From PMG-095 sp049324695 (GTDB taxonomy: Bacteria > Myxococcota_A > Polyangia > Polyangiales > Polyangiaceae): a stretch of DNA of 64,000 nt. This document shows positions 50,855 through 58,892 of the stretch, in pieces. Where the stretch lies: assembly GCA_049324695.1 (NCBI GenBank), contig JBMOMJ010000047.1, positions 124,001 through 188,000 of the forward strand, given 5' to 3'. Both the position numbers and the translations under genes were made by a program. The notes beneath the pieces are model-generated. The model did not search any database, was not told the origin of the DNA, and saw nothing but the letters and a program-made list of their open reading frames with translations. How positions within the stretch are numbered: position 1 is the stretch's first letter; each line of letters starts with the position of its first letter.

Positions 50855-52043
50855 CCGCAGCTTGCGCTCGCTGCTCGCTGCAACGGCGTTGTTGCTGGCC
50901 AGCGCGCGCGTCCATGCGCTCGGTGAGCGCTGGGATCCGACGCTGCCGCAACGCTTCTCGCTTCAGCGTGCCCACATTGCACAACGCGAGAGCCTAGTGC
51001 GCCTGCCAGAAAATCCAGAGGTCGTCTGGCGCGTGCGCGTCGCGGGCGGCGTACCGTTCGCGCCCAGTGCAACGGAGCAAGGCTCGGTCGTGCTCTGCCT
51101 CACGACTCCTGTCGTTGCGGAGTACGACGCACGCGGTCGCCTGGCGTGGAGCGCGCGACTGGGAGCATCTAGCGCGGCGACTAGCCCGATCGTGCTGGGC
51201 GACGGCACTCGTTTGATTTTGACGCAGGCCAGTGAAGCTCTCGGCTTCTCTCCGCAAGGCCGGCTGCTGCGCCGCTTCAGCTTGCCCCTCACGTCGCTCG
51301 AAACGCAACCGCTCGTTGCAGCCACGTTCGACGGCGGCGTCTTGATCGCGGCAGGCCGGCGCTTGCTGCGGCTCGATGCGTCGCTGGGTGTGGTCGCCAG
51401 TGTGCGCGCCGAGCAGGAGATTCGCGCGTTGTTGCCCGATCCCGAACACAGCTGGGTGGTTACCAACAACGGCGGCGTATTCGAACTCACAGCGAGCGGC
51501 GCGCTGAAGCGCATTGCGAGCTTCAGCGCGCGTGTCGATGCGGTCGCGCGCAGCGGTCCCGATCATGTGCTCGCAATTCTCGAAGGGCGGCGGCTCGTCG
51601 ATCTCGATCTCGCCAACCTGACGCCAACCACTCGCTTCGCAGAGACCGACGTCGAGCTCTTGCCTCTGCTGACGCGGAACTCGCACGGCGCCCTGCGGCT
51701 GCTGACCAACCTGGACTTTCTCCTGGCCCTCGAAGCCGACGCGCGCGAGAGCTTTCGAGTCGCGCTACCCGCAGCCAACACCGGGCCACGCACACTCGTG
51801 AGCGAGCTCGGTTTCGACGCGGCGGGCACCACGTTGGTCGCGCGCAGCGGCGTGGATCTGGTAGCAATTCACGCTGACGGCGCGCTGGTGCGAGCCGAAG
51901 GCACTGCGTGCGCCGAGCCGCTACCGCCGGTGGGCGCGGCGCCCGGCTACGCTGTGTTCGCCTGCCGCTCGGGCATCGTGCTCGGCCTGGGCGAACGACG
52001 CTCCGCGCAGGCTCCGGGTGCCGCTACTGGTAAAGCAAAGTGA
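50829..52043 (+). CDS. Secreted beta-propeller protein
   Basis: 404 residues from ATG 50829, overlapping the kinase 3' end by 26 bases. A signal peptide (about 1-30, ending in SARVHA) is followed by repeated segments of the PQQ/quinoprotein-like type (VVLCLTTPVVAEYDARGRLA, IVLGDGTRLILTQASEALGF, WVVTNNGGVFELTASGALKR), probably a 7- or 8-bladed propeller. No quinoprotein active site is evident. Being downstream of the zinc-ribbon kinase, it may be its periplasmic sensor partner. It converges on the outer-membrane gene. Confidence 0.75.
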   Translation: MWFASNHCDRSLRSLLAATALLLASARVHALGERWDPTLPQRFSLQRAHIAQRESLVRLPENPEVVWRVRVAGGVPFAPSATEQGSVVLCLTTPVVAEYDARGRLAWSARLGASSAATSPIVLGDGTRLILTQASEALGFSPQGRLLRRFSLPLTSLETQPLVAATFDGGVLIAAGRRLLRLDASLGVVASVRAEQEIRALLPDPEHSWVVTNNGGVFELTASGALKRIASFSARVDAVARSGPDHVLAILEGRRLVDLDLANLTPTTRFAETDVELLPLLTRNSHGALRLLTNLDFLLALEADARESFRVALPAANTGPRTLVSELGFDAAGTTLVARSGVDLVAIHADGALVRAEGTACAEPLPPVGAAPGYAVFACRSGIVLGLGERRSAQAPGAATGKAK

Positions 52044-52887
52044 CCGAAAGCGACGCCGCGTACGACGTCGCCTGCTTCTCCACCTTTTGGCCCTCGATGT
52101 TGCTCGACATTCGCGTCGCCAAGCCGCCGAGCTTGAGCAGACCACCCAATGACCAACTGCGACCGATCCAAAAGTCGTAACCCCCAAACACCAAAAACCC
52201 GATCCCTCCGCCCTGATAGTCCTTCACGTCTGGTCGACCGCTCAGACTCGCGCTCACGCCACCCAGCGCAAGCGCACCGCCGAAGTGCTCGCCACGCCGT
52301 GCATTGGGGTAGGCGTCCACGAAAGCGCCGATCAGCGTGTTGCTCGAACTGCCCGAATCCGCTCCGCCGGCAACCGCGGGATCGCCATCGTTGCTCGACC
52401 AGTAGCTGAGCGCCGGCCCCAAGACGAGCCCTGACGAAAGCGCCCAGCCCACCCACAAATCGAGCGATAGCCCCAACCCCGAAAGCTTCACGTCGGGCTG
52501 GCTGACTCGATCGGTTTGCACGCGCGTCGCGCCGTACGCAATGCCGGGGGTGAGCCGCAGGTAGAAACCATCATGCGAGTAGCCCCGATCCCTTCCGGGT
52601 ACGACGGGCATTGGCGCCGAATGCGTCGATGCGGATGCAGATGGATCATCGCGGCGACGCGGAGGTGGGGGTGGAGGTGCAGGCCGAGCCGCTTCTGGCT
52701 GCGCTGGTACGAGGTCCGGATCCGATAGAGCAGGTGGAGGAGCGGACGGTTGTGCGGACGATTGTGCGGACGGGTGTCCGTCGTGCGCCGGCGACGGCCC
52801 GGGTTCCGCCCGACTCCGGACCGAAGCGATCAGCAATATCAAAAAGGTAACGCCGCTGAGCAGCGGGCGACTCGGACTGAATGGCAC
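52024..52887 (-). CDS. Outer-membrane beta-barrel-like protein
   Basis: 287 residues from a GTG. The signal peptide (about 1-27, cleavage near SRAE) is followed by about 70 residues of Pro/Ala/Ser/Arg linker and a C-terminal barrel-like region (about 100-287) with YLRLTPGIAYGATRVQTD and other amphipathic strands; it ends in TLLYQ. The last 20 bases overlap the propeller gene. No family name. Similar linker-barrel layout to the proteins at 18685-19575 and 24012-24764. Confidence 0.68.
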   Translation of the reverse strand: MPFSPSRPLLSGVTFLILLIASVRSRAEPGPSPAHDGHPSAQSSAQPSAPPPALSDPDLVPAQPEAARPAPPPPPPRRRDDPSASASTHSAPMPVVPGRDRGYSHDGFYLRLTPGIAYGATRVQTDRVSQPDVKLSGLGLSLDLWVGWALSSGLVLGPALSYWSSNDGDPAVAGGADSGSSSNTLIGAFVDAYPNARRGEHFGGALALGGVSASLSGRPDVKDYQGGGIGFLVFGGYDFWIGRSWSLGGLLKLGGLATRMSSNIEGQKVEKQATSYAASLSVTLLYQ

Positions 52888-52916
52888 TGGCGAGCCCCTG
52901 CGATGCTGCCTATACT
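52888..52916 (+). promoter_or_regulatory. Candidate promoter for the ErpA-like gene
   Basis: A TATACT element at 52911-52916 lies 17 bases after TGGCGA (52888-52893). The -10 is close to the sigma-70 consensus but the -35 is weak. It falls in the 95-bp divergent gap upstream of the Fe-S assembly gene. Confidence 0.4.
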
Positions 52917-52982
52917 ACGCGAGCAAAGTCATTCGGCGCCGCCCGTCGGGGCGCGGACGGACCGGGAAGGCAGAAACCCAGA

Positions 52983-53306
52983 ATGATTTCGATTACTGAG
53001 CTGGCAGCTGGCAAGGTCCGAGAGATTTCGAGCGCTGAAGGGCTCGAAGGTCAGGGTCTTCGGCTCCGCGTGATTGGCGGCGGCTGCGCAGGCTTCCAGT
53101 ACGACCTGTACTTCGAGGAAAAACCTACGGATTTGGACGAGCAGTTCGAGTCGAACGGGGTGAAGCTCTACGTCGATCCGCTCAGCTATCAGTACCTCGA
53201 CGGCACCGAGATCGATTACGTCGAAACCGCCCATGGCTCAGGGTTCAAGTTCGGAAACCCGAACGTTTCCGGGACTTGCGGCTGCGGTTCTTCCTTTAAG
53301 GTCTAA
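52983..53306 (+). CDS. A-type iron-sulfur carrier protein (IscA/ErpA family)
   Basis: 107 residues, the family length. It has the three conserved Cys of A-type carriers in GGGCAGFQY (about residue 37) and GTCGCGSSF (two Cys near 100). These proteins transfer [4Fe-4S] clusters from the scaffold to target apoproteins. No isc or suf genes are adjacent, so ErpA is more likely than IscA, though this cannot be settled here. Confidence 0.9.
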   Translation: MISITELAAGKVREISSAEGLEGQGLRLRVIGGGCAGFQYDLYFEEKPTDLDEQFESNGVKLYVDPLSYQYLDGTEIDYVETAHGSGFKFGNPNVSGTCGCGSSFKV

Positions 53307-53369
53307 ACAAAAACGGACACAGCAGCGTTGTAACGGGCAGCGAGCGCGGTCACGCGAACAATACTGCTA

Positions 53370-53395
53370 TGTGCGCTAGCTGAAGCGAGCGCACA
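53370..53395 (+). terminator. Hairpin downstream of the ErpA-like gene
   Basis: TGTGCGCT at 53370-53377 pairs with AGCGCACA at 53388-53395 around a 10-base loop. It lies 63 bases after the stop. There is no T-tract, so it may stabilise the 3' end rather than terminate. Confidence 0.4.
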
Positions 53396-53615
53396 ACTCT
53401 GCCCTGAACGTGGCGCGTTTGCGCCAGAGCAGCCCTCGTGCGGGCGAAAATCCCGTTCGCTGCTCGTGCCAGATGCGTTTCATCAATATCGAGCGTCCGC
53501 ATGTGGTTGCCGAACGTCTCGCGGCGCAACTCCCGACGGACCCTCCGCGTACCTGCACCCGTTTACAGGAGAACGTCTCTTGCAGGCCCGCTCGCATAGG
53601 TCGGGCACTCAGGTT

Positions 53616-53637
53616 TGTCCAAGACAGAACTTGGACA
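53616..53637 (+). promoter_or_regulatory. Perfect inverted repeat upstream of the RpoH-like gene
   Basis: TGTCCAAG (53616-53623), a 6-base spacer and CTTGGACA (53630-53637) form an exact dyad, 19 bases before the ATG. It may be an operator for a dimeric regulator or a leader hairpin that affects translation. If the TTG at 53615 were used as a start the repeat would be inside the coding region. Confidence 0.5.
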
Positions 53638-53656
53638 GGCCGACCAGGTAGGTCCC

Positions 53657-54529
53657 ATGGCGCGACAGATCGATTCGGAAGTGACTCGTTACATTGCCCA
53701 GGTAAATGGGTTCCCTCAGCTCTCTCGCGAAGAAGAGGTGGAGCTGCTGCTTCGCTGGCGCGAAAACCAGGACGGCGACGCGCGACAGGCCATCGTCGAA
53801 GCGCATCTTCGTTACGTGGTCGCAATCGCGCTGCGTTATCGCCGCTACGGCATGCCGCTCGGGGAGCTCATCGCCGAGGGAAACTTCGGCATCGTTCACG
53901 CGCTGAACAAGTTCGACACGTCGCGCGGCACGCGTTTCGTTACGTACGCGGCCTACTGGATCCGCGCTTACATTCTGAATCACATCATTCGCTGCTGGAG
54001 CCTAGTGGGAGTCGGGTCGGGCGCGCTGCGCTCGAAGATGTTCTTCAAGCTCCGGCGCGAGCGGGTGCGCATCACCAACCTGGTGGGTGAAGGCGATCAA
54101 GCCGACGAGATGTTGGCGCAGGCGCTCGAGCTGCCAAAAGCGCGCGTGGTCTCCATGGTGCGCCGCCTGGAAGCGCGCGATGTTTCGCTCGACGCCAAGG
54201 TCTTCGATGACTCTGCCACTACCCTGGCCGACACGTTGCTCGCGACGGATGCCAGCCAGGAAGAGAGCTTCGGCGCAAACGAGCTCGGCGGCCACTTGAA
54301 GGACATTTTGCGCGACGCCGTGGCCGCCCTAGACAAACGCGAACGCTACATCGTCGAGAAGCGCTTGATGGCCGACTCCGAGGACGAGTTGTCGCTCGCG
54401 GAGATCGGTCGCAGGCTGGGAGTATCACGCGAGCGCGCTCGTCAGCTCGAAGCACGAGCCAAGCGCAAGCTGAAGACCAAGATCGGCGATCTCGGCGCGC
54501 TCAAGGACATCTGGCTGAGCGCGGCGTGA
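53657..54529 (+). CDS. RpoH-like (sigma-32 family) RNA polymerase sigma factor
   Basis: 290 residues from ATG 53657; a TTG at 53615 is an alternative start. Region 2 is clear (EEVELLLRWRENQDGDARQA, VEAHLRYVVAIALRYRRYGM, ELIAEGNFGIVHALNKFDTS, RFVTYAAYWIRAYILNHIIR), region 3 follows, and region 4 has the HTH LSLAEIGRRLGVSRERARQL. The order and length match RpoH; myxobacteria have several such paralogues for heat shock and development. A palindrome sits just upstream. Rather than a general heat-shock factor it may be a specialised one. Confidence 0.92.
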   Translation: MARQIDSEVTRYIAQVNGFPQLSREEEVELLLRWRENQDGDARQAIVEAHLRYVVAIALRYRRYGMPLGELIAEGNFGIVHALNKFDTSRGTRFVTYAAYWIRAYILNHIIRCWSLVGVGSGALRSKMFFKLRRERVRITNLVGEGDQADEMLAQALELPKARVVSMVRRLEARDVSLDAKVFDDSATTLADTLLATDASQEESFGANELGGHLKDILRDAVAALDKRERYIVEKRLMADSEDELSLAEIGRRLGVSRERARQLEARAKRKLKTKIGDLGALKDIWLSAA

Positions 54530-54537
54530 CGGGACGG

Positions 54538-54564
54538 TTGCGGCGCGGAGCGCTGTGCTAAAGT
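54538..54564 (+). promoter_or_regulatory. Candidate rnpB promoter
   Basis: TTGCGG at 54538-54543 and TAAAGT at 54559-54564 with 15 bases between them and TGC just before the -10 hexamer (54556-54558). The predicted start, about 7-9 bases further, coincides with the 5' end of RNase P RNA. Confidence 0.45.
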
Positions 54565-54572
54565 GCTCGCGC

Positions 54573-54957
54573 CGCAGCAGTTCAGGCGATCGCTCGCCGC
54601 ATCACCGATGCGACGGGAGGAAAGTCCGGGCTCCACAGGGCAGGATGCCGGGTAACTCCCGGTGAGGGTGACCTCGAGGAAAGTGCCACAGAAAACGAGA
54701 AACCGCCGTCGCGTTGGCAACGACCCGACGGTAAGGGTGAAACGGTGGGGTAAGAGCCCACCGCGCGGTCGGTAACGATCGCGGCACGGCAAACCCCATC
54801 CGGAGCAAGGCCACGTAGAGGGGCGTTCGAGGGCTGCCCGCCCGAGCCCCTGGGTAGGCCGCACGAGGCGCGCGGTAACGCGCGTCCCAGAGGAATGACC
54901 GCCGCGGAATGTGAGGCGACTCGCATCCGAACAGAACCCGGCTTACGAGCTCTGCGA
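54573..54957 (+). ncRNA. rnpB: RNase P RNA (bacterial class A)
   Basis: The conserved P4 5' strand region GAGGAAAGTCCGGGCTCC is at about 54615 and its partner ACAGAACCCGGCTTA near 54931-54945. The other universally conserved segments are present (ACAGGGCAGGATGCCGG, GAGGAAAGTGCCACAGAAA, AGAGGAATGACCG). P1 pairs CGCAG (54573-54577) with CTGCG (54952-54956). The RNA is the catalytic subunit that cleaves the 5' leader of pre-tRNAs. Length about 385 is usual. Ends are set by P1 and by the following terminator. Confidence 0.96.
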
Positions 54958-54958
54958 C

Positions 54959-54999
54959 CGCGCCCAGTAGGCTTTCTCGGCTTGCTGGGCGCGTCTATT
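54959..54999 (+). terminator. Intrinsic terminator of rnpB
   Basis: CGCGCCCAG at 54959-54967 pairs exactly with CTGGGCGCG at 54985-54993, then TCTATT. It begins directly after the P1 helix of RNase P RNA. Confidence 0.8.
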
Positions 55000-55069
55000 C
55001 CATGGGTGAGCGCGCGGTATTCGACCTTGCTTGCCGGCCCCGATTGCCAAGGTTAGGGAGCACGCCTTG

Positions 55070-57460
55070 GTGCCGCGTTCCGCCGACATCGAGCGAACCC
55101 TAGGTTTGGGCGAGCGTCCCGAGCCGACGGCGTACGACACGTTTCCGCTGCCGATCACGCTGAACGGTCGTTACGAACTGCACGAGCTGCTCGGCGCCGG
55201 TGGCATGGGTGTCGTTTACCGCGCGACGGATTTGGTCAGCGGGCGCGAAGTTGCGCTGAAGACGCTGCGCGACAGAGAAGTCAGCCCGACGGCGCTTGCG
55301 TTGTTCAAGGCCGAATTCATGACGCTGTCGACCCTGAGTCACCCGAACATCGCCGCGGTTCACGACTTCGCGCGGCGCCACGACTCAGCCGAGTGCTTCT
55401 TCACCATGGAGCTCGTGCACGGCCGAGGTGCGATCGAGGCGACGCACAACGCTACGCTCGAGCAGATCCTGTCGTTGGCGTTGCAGGTGCTGCGCGCGCT
55501 CTCGTATTTGCACGCCCGTAGTGTGATTCACTTCGATCTCAAGCCGGCGAACATCATGATCACGAGTGATGGTCAGGTGCGCTTGCTCGACTTCGGGGTG
55601 GCCCGCTCGGCTCACTCGCGTCCGCGCGGGTTGTACGCGACGCCCATTTACATGGCGCCGGAGGTGCGCAGCGGAGGCGAAGTCGATCGGCGCGCCGACT
55701 TGTATAGCTTCGGCGTGACGTTGTTCCAGCTCGTGTTTCGGCGCGTACCCGCCTCGCAAGCGGCGTTGGAAGCGAACCCCGAGGTGCAAGACTTTGAGTT
55801 GACTCCAGCCGAGCGCGCTCAGGTGCCGACTTGGTTGCCGCCCATCCTGCAGCGCCTGGTCGAGCGCGATCCAGCACGCAGGTTTCGTACGGCCAACGAG
55901 GTCATCTCGGCTTTGAATCGCGCACGCGGCGTCGATGATGCCATCGAGACAGATCAGACCAGCGATAGCTACGTCGCGTCGGCAGCGCTGGTCGGTCGCG
56001 AAGACGCTTTCGAAACGCTGCTCGACCACGTACAACGCCGCGCACGGGGCGGGCGGCAGGGCCCCATCGCGACGCTCTGCGTTGGCCCTAGTGGCTCCGG
56101 CAAATCGCGCTTACTGCGTGAGCTTCGCCACCAATGCCAGCTCGCACGCCATCTAGTGTTCGAGGCGAACTGCTACGCGGAAGCTCGTGAACCGTACGCG
56201 GCTTGGTGCGACATCATCGGGCATGCGGCGACGAGCTTGGAACGGCCAGCGGAGCCGCATCTAGCGGTGATTCAGAAGCTGGCGCCAGCGACGGCCGCGC
56301 GACTCGGATCGGCACCAGAACGCCGCGCAATGCACGCCCACGCGCTCGCGGAGGGTGTTGTCGAGCTGTTACTGGCGACCAATCTGCCCGCTCTCGTCAG
56401 CTTCTCCGACGTGGAGTGGATCGATGCGCCATCGCTCGAGTTGTTGGAGCTGGTGCTCGAACGTTGCGCCAGCTTGCAGCGACAGAAGCCGGTGCGCCTC
56501 GCGTTCTTGCTGAGTGCACGCGGTGAGCTTGCGGATCCGCTCGCGGCGATGCTCGGGCGCTTGCGGAGCGCACAAGGACTGCTGGAGGTACCGCTGCTCC
56601 CGCTCGACTCGCGGCAGGTGGGTGAATTGGTTGCGTCAATGCTCGGCGCGACCAACATCACCCCTCCCCTGTCCCAGGCTTTGACCGACGCGACCCACGG
56701 CAATGCTTTGCTGGTAGCCGAAGTATTGCGCGCTTGGGTTCGAGACGGGCGACTGAGTCCGCAGCCATCGGGCTGGACATTTCGAGTCTCAGCGGGCGCG
56801 GCCGAAATCGCGGAACAAGTCGAGCGGCTGTGGCGCGATCGTTTGACCGAGCTCGCTCCACTCGAGTTGCAGCTCTTGCGCTTGCTCGCGGTCTTCGGTC
56901 GGCCGCTAACGCTGAGCCTACTTTCAGCGGCCGTCGATGCGGATGCGAAGTCTGCGCTTGCTGCTGTGGCGGAGCTGCGGCGCCGTGAACTCGTCTTGAT
57001 ATCACGCGACGAGCTGGTTCACGTCACGAACCCGCGTTTTGCCGAGGCGGTCGGCGCTGCGATCGAGTCGAACGAGCGCATGGCATTGCATCTGCGCCTG
57101 GCTGACGCGCTTGCTCTCGAACACGATGCGGCACGCGCCGCCCTTCATTACCAGCGAGGTGCAAACTTGGTCGCCGCCGCCGAGCAGTATGCCGTAGCCG
57201 CGTCGCAATCCTTCGAGCGCGGCGAGCTGAGCCGGGTCCTCGAGCACGCGGAGATGGTAGCTGCTTGTGGCGCTTCGGGAGCCGCGCTCGGTCGCGTGGC
57301 GAGCTTGGCAGCAGAAGCCGCGAGGCTTTGCGGTGATCCACGCGCGGCGGACTACGCACGGCAAGCGTTGACGTTGCTTGCGCCAGGCAGCAGCGAATGG
57401 CTGCAAGCTTCGCGCGTGGCCATCGCAGTGTTCAATCCGCTCGCCAAAGACCAAGGCTAA
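55070..57460 (+). CDS. Ser/Thr protein kinase fused to an AAA-type ATPase (PknK-like)
   Basis: About 796 residues from GTG 55070; TTG 55067 is equally possible (AGGGAG six bases before). The kinase domain (about 33-285) has GAGGMGVV, K64, HFDLKPAN (D156), DFG (D174) and MAPE, so it looks active. An AAA_16 ATPase follows, with Walker A GPSGSGKS (about 339-346) and a weak Walker B (SDVEWIDAP). The C-terminal 200 residues are helical, leading into a TPR-like region. Relatives often extend several hundred residues further with TPRs; here the gene ends early and its stop overlaps the FHA-SDR gene by four bases. Confidence 0.92.
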   Translation: MPRSADIERTLGLGERPEPTAYDTFPLPITLNGRYELHELLGAGGMGVVYRATDLVSGREVALKTLRDREVSPTALALFKAEFMTLSTLSHPNIAAVHDFARRHDSAECFFTMELVHGRGAIEATHNATLEQILSLALQVLRALSYLHARSVIHFDLKPANIMITSDGQVRLLDFGVARSAHSRPRGLYATPIYMAPEVRSGGEVDRRADLYSFGVTLFQLVFRRVPASQAALEANPEVQDFELTPAERAQVPTWLPPILQRLVERDPARRFRTANEVISALNRARGVDDAIETDQTSDSYVASAALVGREDAFETLLDHVQRRARGGRQGPIATLCVGPSGSGKSRLLRELRHQCQLARHLVFEANCYAEAREPYAAWCDIIGHAATSLERPAEPHLAVIQKLAPATAARLGSAPERRAMHAHALAEGVVELLLATNLPALVSFSDVEWIDAPSLELLELVLERCASLQRQKPVRLAFLLSARGELADPLAAMLGRLRSAQGLLEVPLLPLDSRQVGELVASMLGATNITPPLSQALTDATHGNALLVAEVLRAWVRDGRLSPQPSGWTFRVSAGAAEIAEQVERLWRDRLTELAPLELQLLRLLAVFGRPLTLSLLSAAVDADAKSALAAVAELRRRELVLISRDELVHVTNPRFAEAVGAAIESNERMALHLRLADALALEHDAARAALHYQRGANLVAAAEQYAVAASQSFERGELSRVLEHAEMVAACGASGAALGRVASLAAEAARLCGDPRAADYARQALTLLAPGSSEWLQASRVAIAVFNPLAKDQG

Positions 57461-58851
57461 GCGTTGCTGATCTCTTCCCAACGCCGGCGCAGCTCCTCGG
57501 GAGTCCAACGCGGCCCGCTCGGCACGGCGGGTACGCTTTGCTTCATCCTGTAGAGCGAGAGCTGAGGTCCACCCACGTCGATGACTTGACCCGTGATGCC
57601 GGCGGAGAGCTCCGAGGCGAGGAATAACACTACGTCGGCAACGTAGTTCGGCGATAGCACCTGCGCTGCGTCCGGAATCGCAGCGATGGCAGGGATCCCT
57701 TCGGTGAGGCGAGTCCACGCCATGGGGTTCAACGTGTTCACCGTAATGTCGTGCGCGGCGAGCTCGATGGCGGCAGTTTGCGAGAGCGCGTAGATAGCCG
57801 CCTTGGATGCCGCATAACCGCCGAGCCCCGCGTTGCCATTCATCGCCACCATGCTGCTCGTCGTGATGATGCGGCCCGGGCGGCCTTGTTCGATCATGCT
57901 GCGGGCGGCGGCTTGCACACACAGGAAGGTGCCGCGCGCGTTGATTTGCATCAGTCGCTCCCACACCTCCGGATCCATCTCGAGCACGCTGGATCCGGCG
58001 TGCAGCACACCAGCGCTGCACGCTAGAATGTCGACGCAGCCGAAGCGCTCCCGCGCCAACGCAAATAACGCGTCCACCTCATCGCGCCGTGAAATGTCGT
58101 GCACGCTAGCGATGGCTGTGCCGCCGGCGCGCTCGATTTCTTCGACGACCCTGGCGGCAACGCTGACATCCGTACCGGGATCGTACGGCGGCGCGCCGAT
58201 ATCGTTCACTACGACGCGGCAGCCTTCCGCCGCGAAACGCAGCGCATAAGCGCGACCGAGACCTCTGCCACCGCCCGTGATGACAGCGACTTTCCCGGCC
58301 AAAATTCCGCTGCTGGCCGTCTCCGTTGGCACGCTGAGCGCATCGGTCCCCGCGTCGTTCAAGCGCGCCAACAAGCTCTTCGCGCCAAGAAATGTAACCC
58401 GATACTTCTCCGAAATCTCGAGCACGTCTCCATCACGCAGCACCGTCATGACTCCCGGCGTGATGCGCGAGCCATTCAGAGTGGTGCCGTTGTGGGAGTT
58501 CTCGTCGCTGACGCTGGTGGTGCCCGCTTCGCACTTGAAGCGCAAGTGAGCCCGCGACACCGCGGGATCATTGATTTCGAAGTCCGCATCGGACCCGCGC
58601 CCCAACGTGACTCCGTCGTCTCGGTCGAAGGCGAGCACGAACACTCGCGCCTGCAATGACAACGATGGTGTCGCTGGCGTCGCGGGATCGGAGCCAAGCG
58701 CCACGGTTGCGGTGGCTGCAGATTCTTCGCGCCGTTCCAGCAACAGAAAATGTCGCGGCTCGCGATCGTCGAGGATCGGTGCGTTGCCGCTGCGATGCAA
58801 TTCGGCAAGCTCGGATAGGCTGAGCCCTGGACGCATGCCGCGCATTAGCAT
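57457..58851 (-). CDS. FHA domain-SDR oxidoreductase fusion
   Basis: 464 residues from ATG 58851; other Met codons at positions 3 and 6 could also be used. After about 65 disordered residues comes an FHA domain (about 78-155) with GR (84-85), SRAH (99-102) and NG (121-122), the residues that bind phospho-Thr. A short-chain dehydrogenase follows (about 185-440) with TGGGRGLG (192-199), an NNAG-like SAG, Ser 333 and YAASK (Y346, K350). The usual NAD(P)H-dependent oxidoreductase activity is likely, with the FHA domain giving phospho-dependent targeting. The gene converges on a kinase gene, its plausible upstream partner. Confidence 0.9.
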   Translation of the reverse strand: MLMRGMRPGLSLSELAELHRSGNAPILDDREPRHFLLLERREESAATATVALGSDPATPATPSLSLQARVFVLAFDRDDGVTLGRGSDADFEINDPAVSRAHLRFKCEAGTTSVSDENSHNGTTLNGSRITPGVMTVLRDGDVLEISEKYRVTFLGAKSLLARLNDAGTDALSVPTETASSGILAGKVAVITGGGRGLGRAYALRFAAEGCRVVVNDIGAPPYDPGTDVSVAARVVEEIERAGGTAIASVHDISRRDEVDALFALARERFGCVDILACSAGVLHAGSSVLEMDPEVWERLMQINARGTFLCVQAAARSMIEQGRPGRIITTSSMVAMNGNAGLGGYAASKAAIYALSQTAAIELAAHDITVNTLNPMAWTRLTEGIPAIAAIPDAAQVLSPNYVADVVLFLASELSAGITGQVIDVGGPQLSLYRMKQSVPAVPSGPRWTPEELRRRWEEISNA

Positions 58852-58892
58852 CGCCGTCGCGCTGCGGCAGCGGGCTTCGTGCCGCGCAGCCG

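Larger units (their letters stand above)
53307..53656. other. 350-bp intergenic region with two hairpins
   Basis: No gene-like coding pattern in any frame. It holds an 8-bp hairpin near its start (53370-53395), which is probably the end of the ErpA-like transcript, and an 8-bp palindrome at 53616-53637 just before the sigma-factor gene. No ncRNA family was recognised in the rest. Confidence 0.6.
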
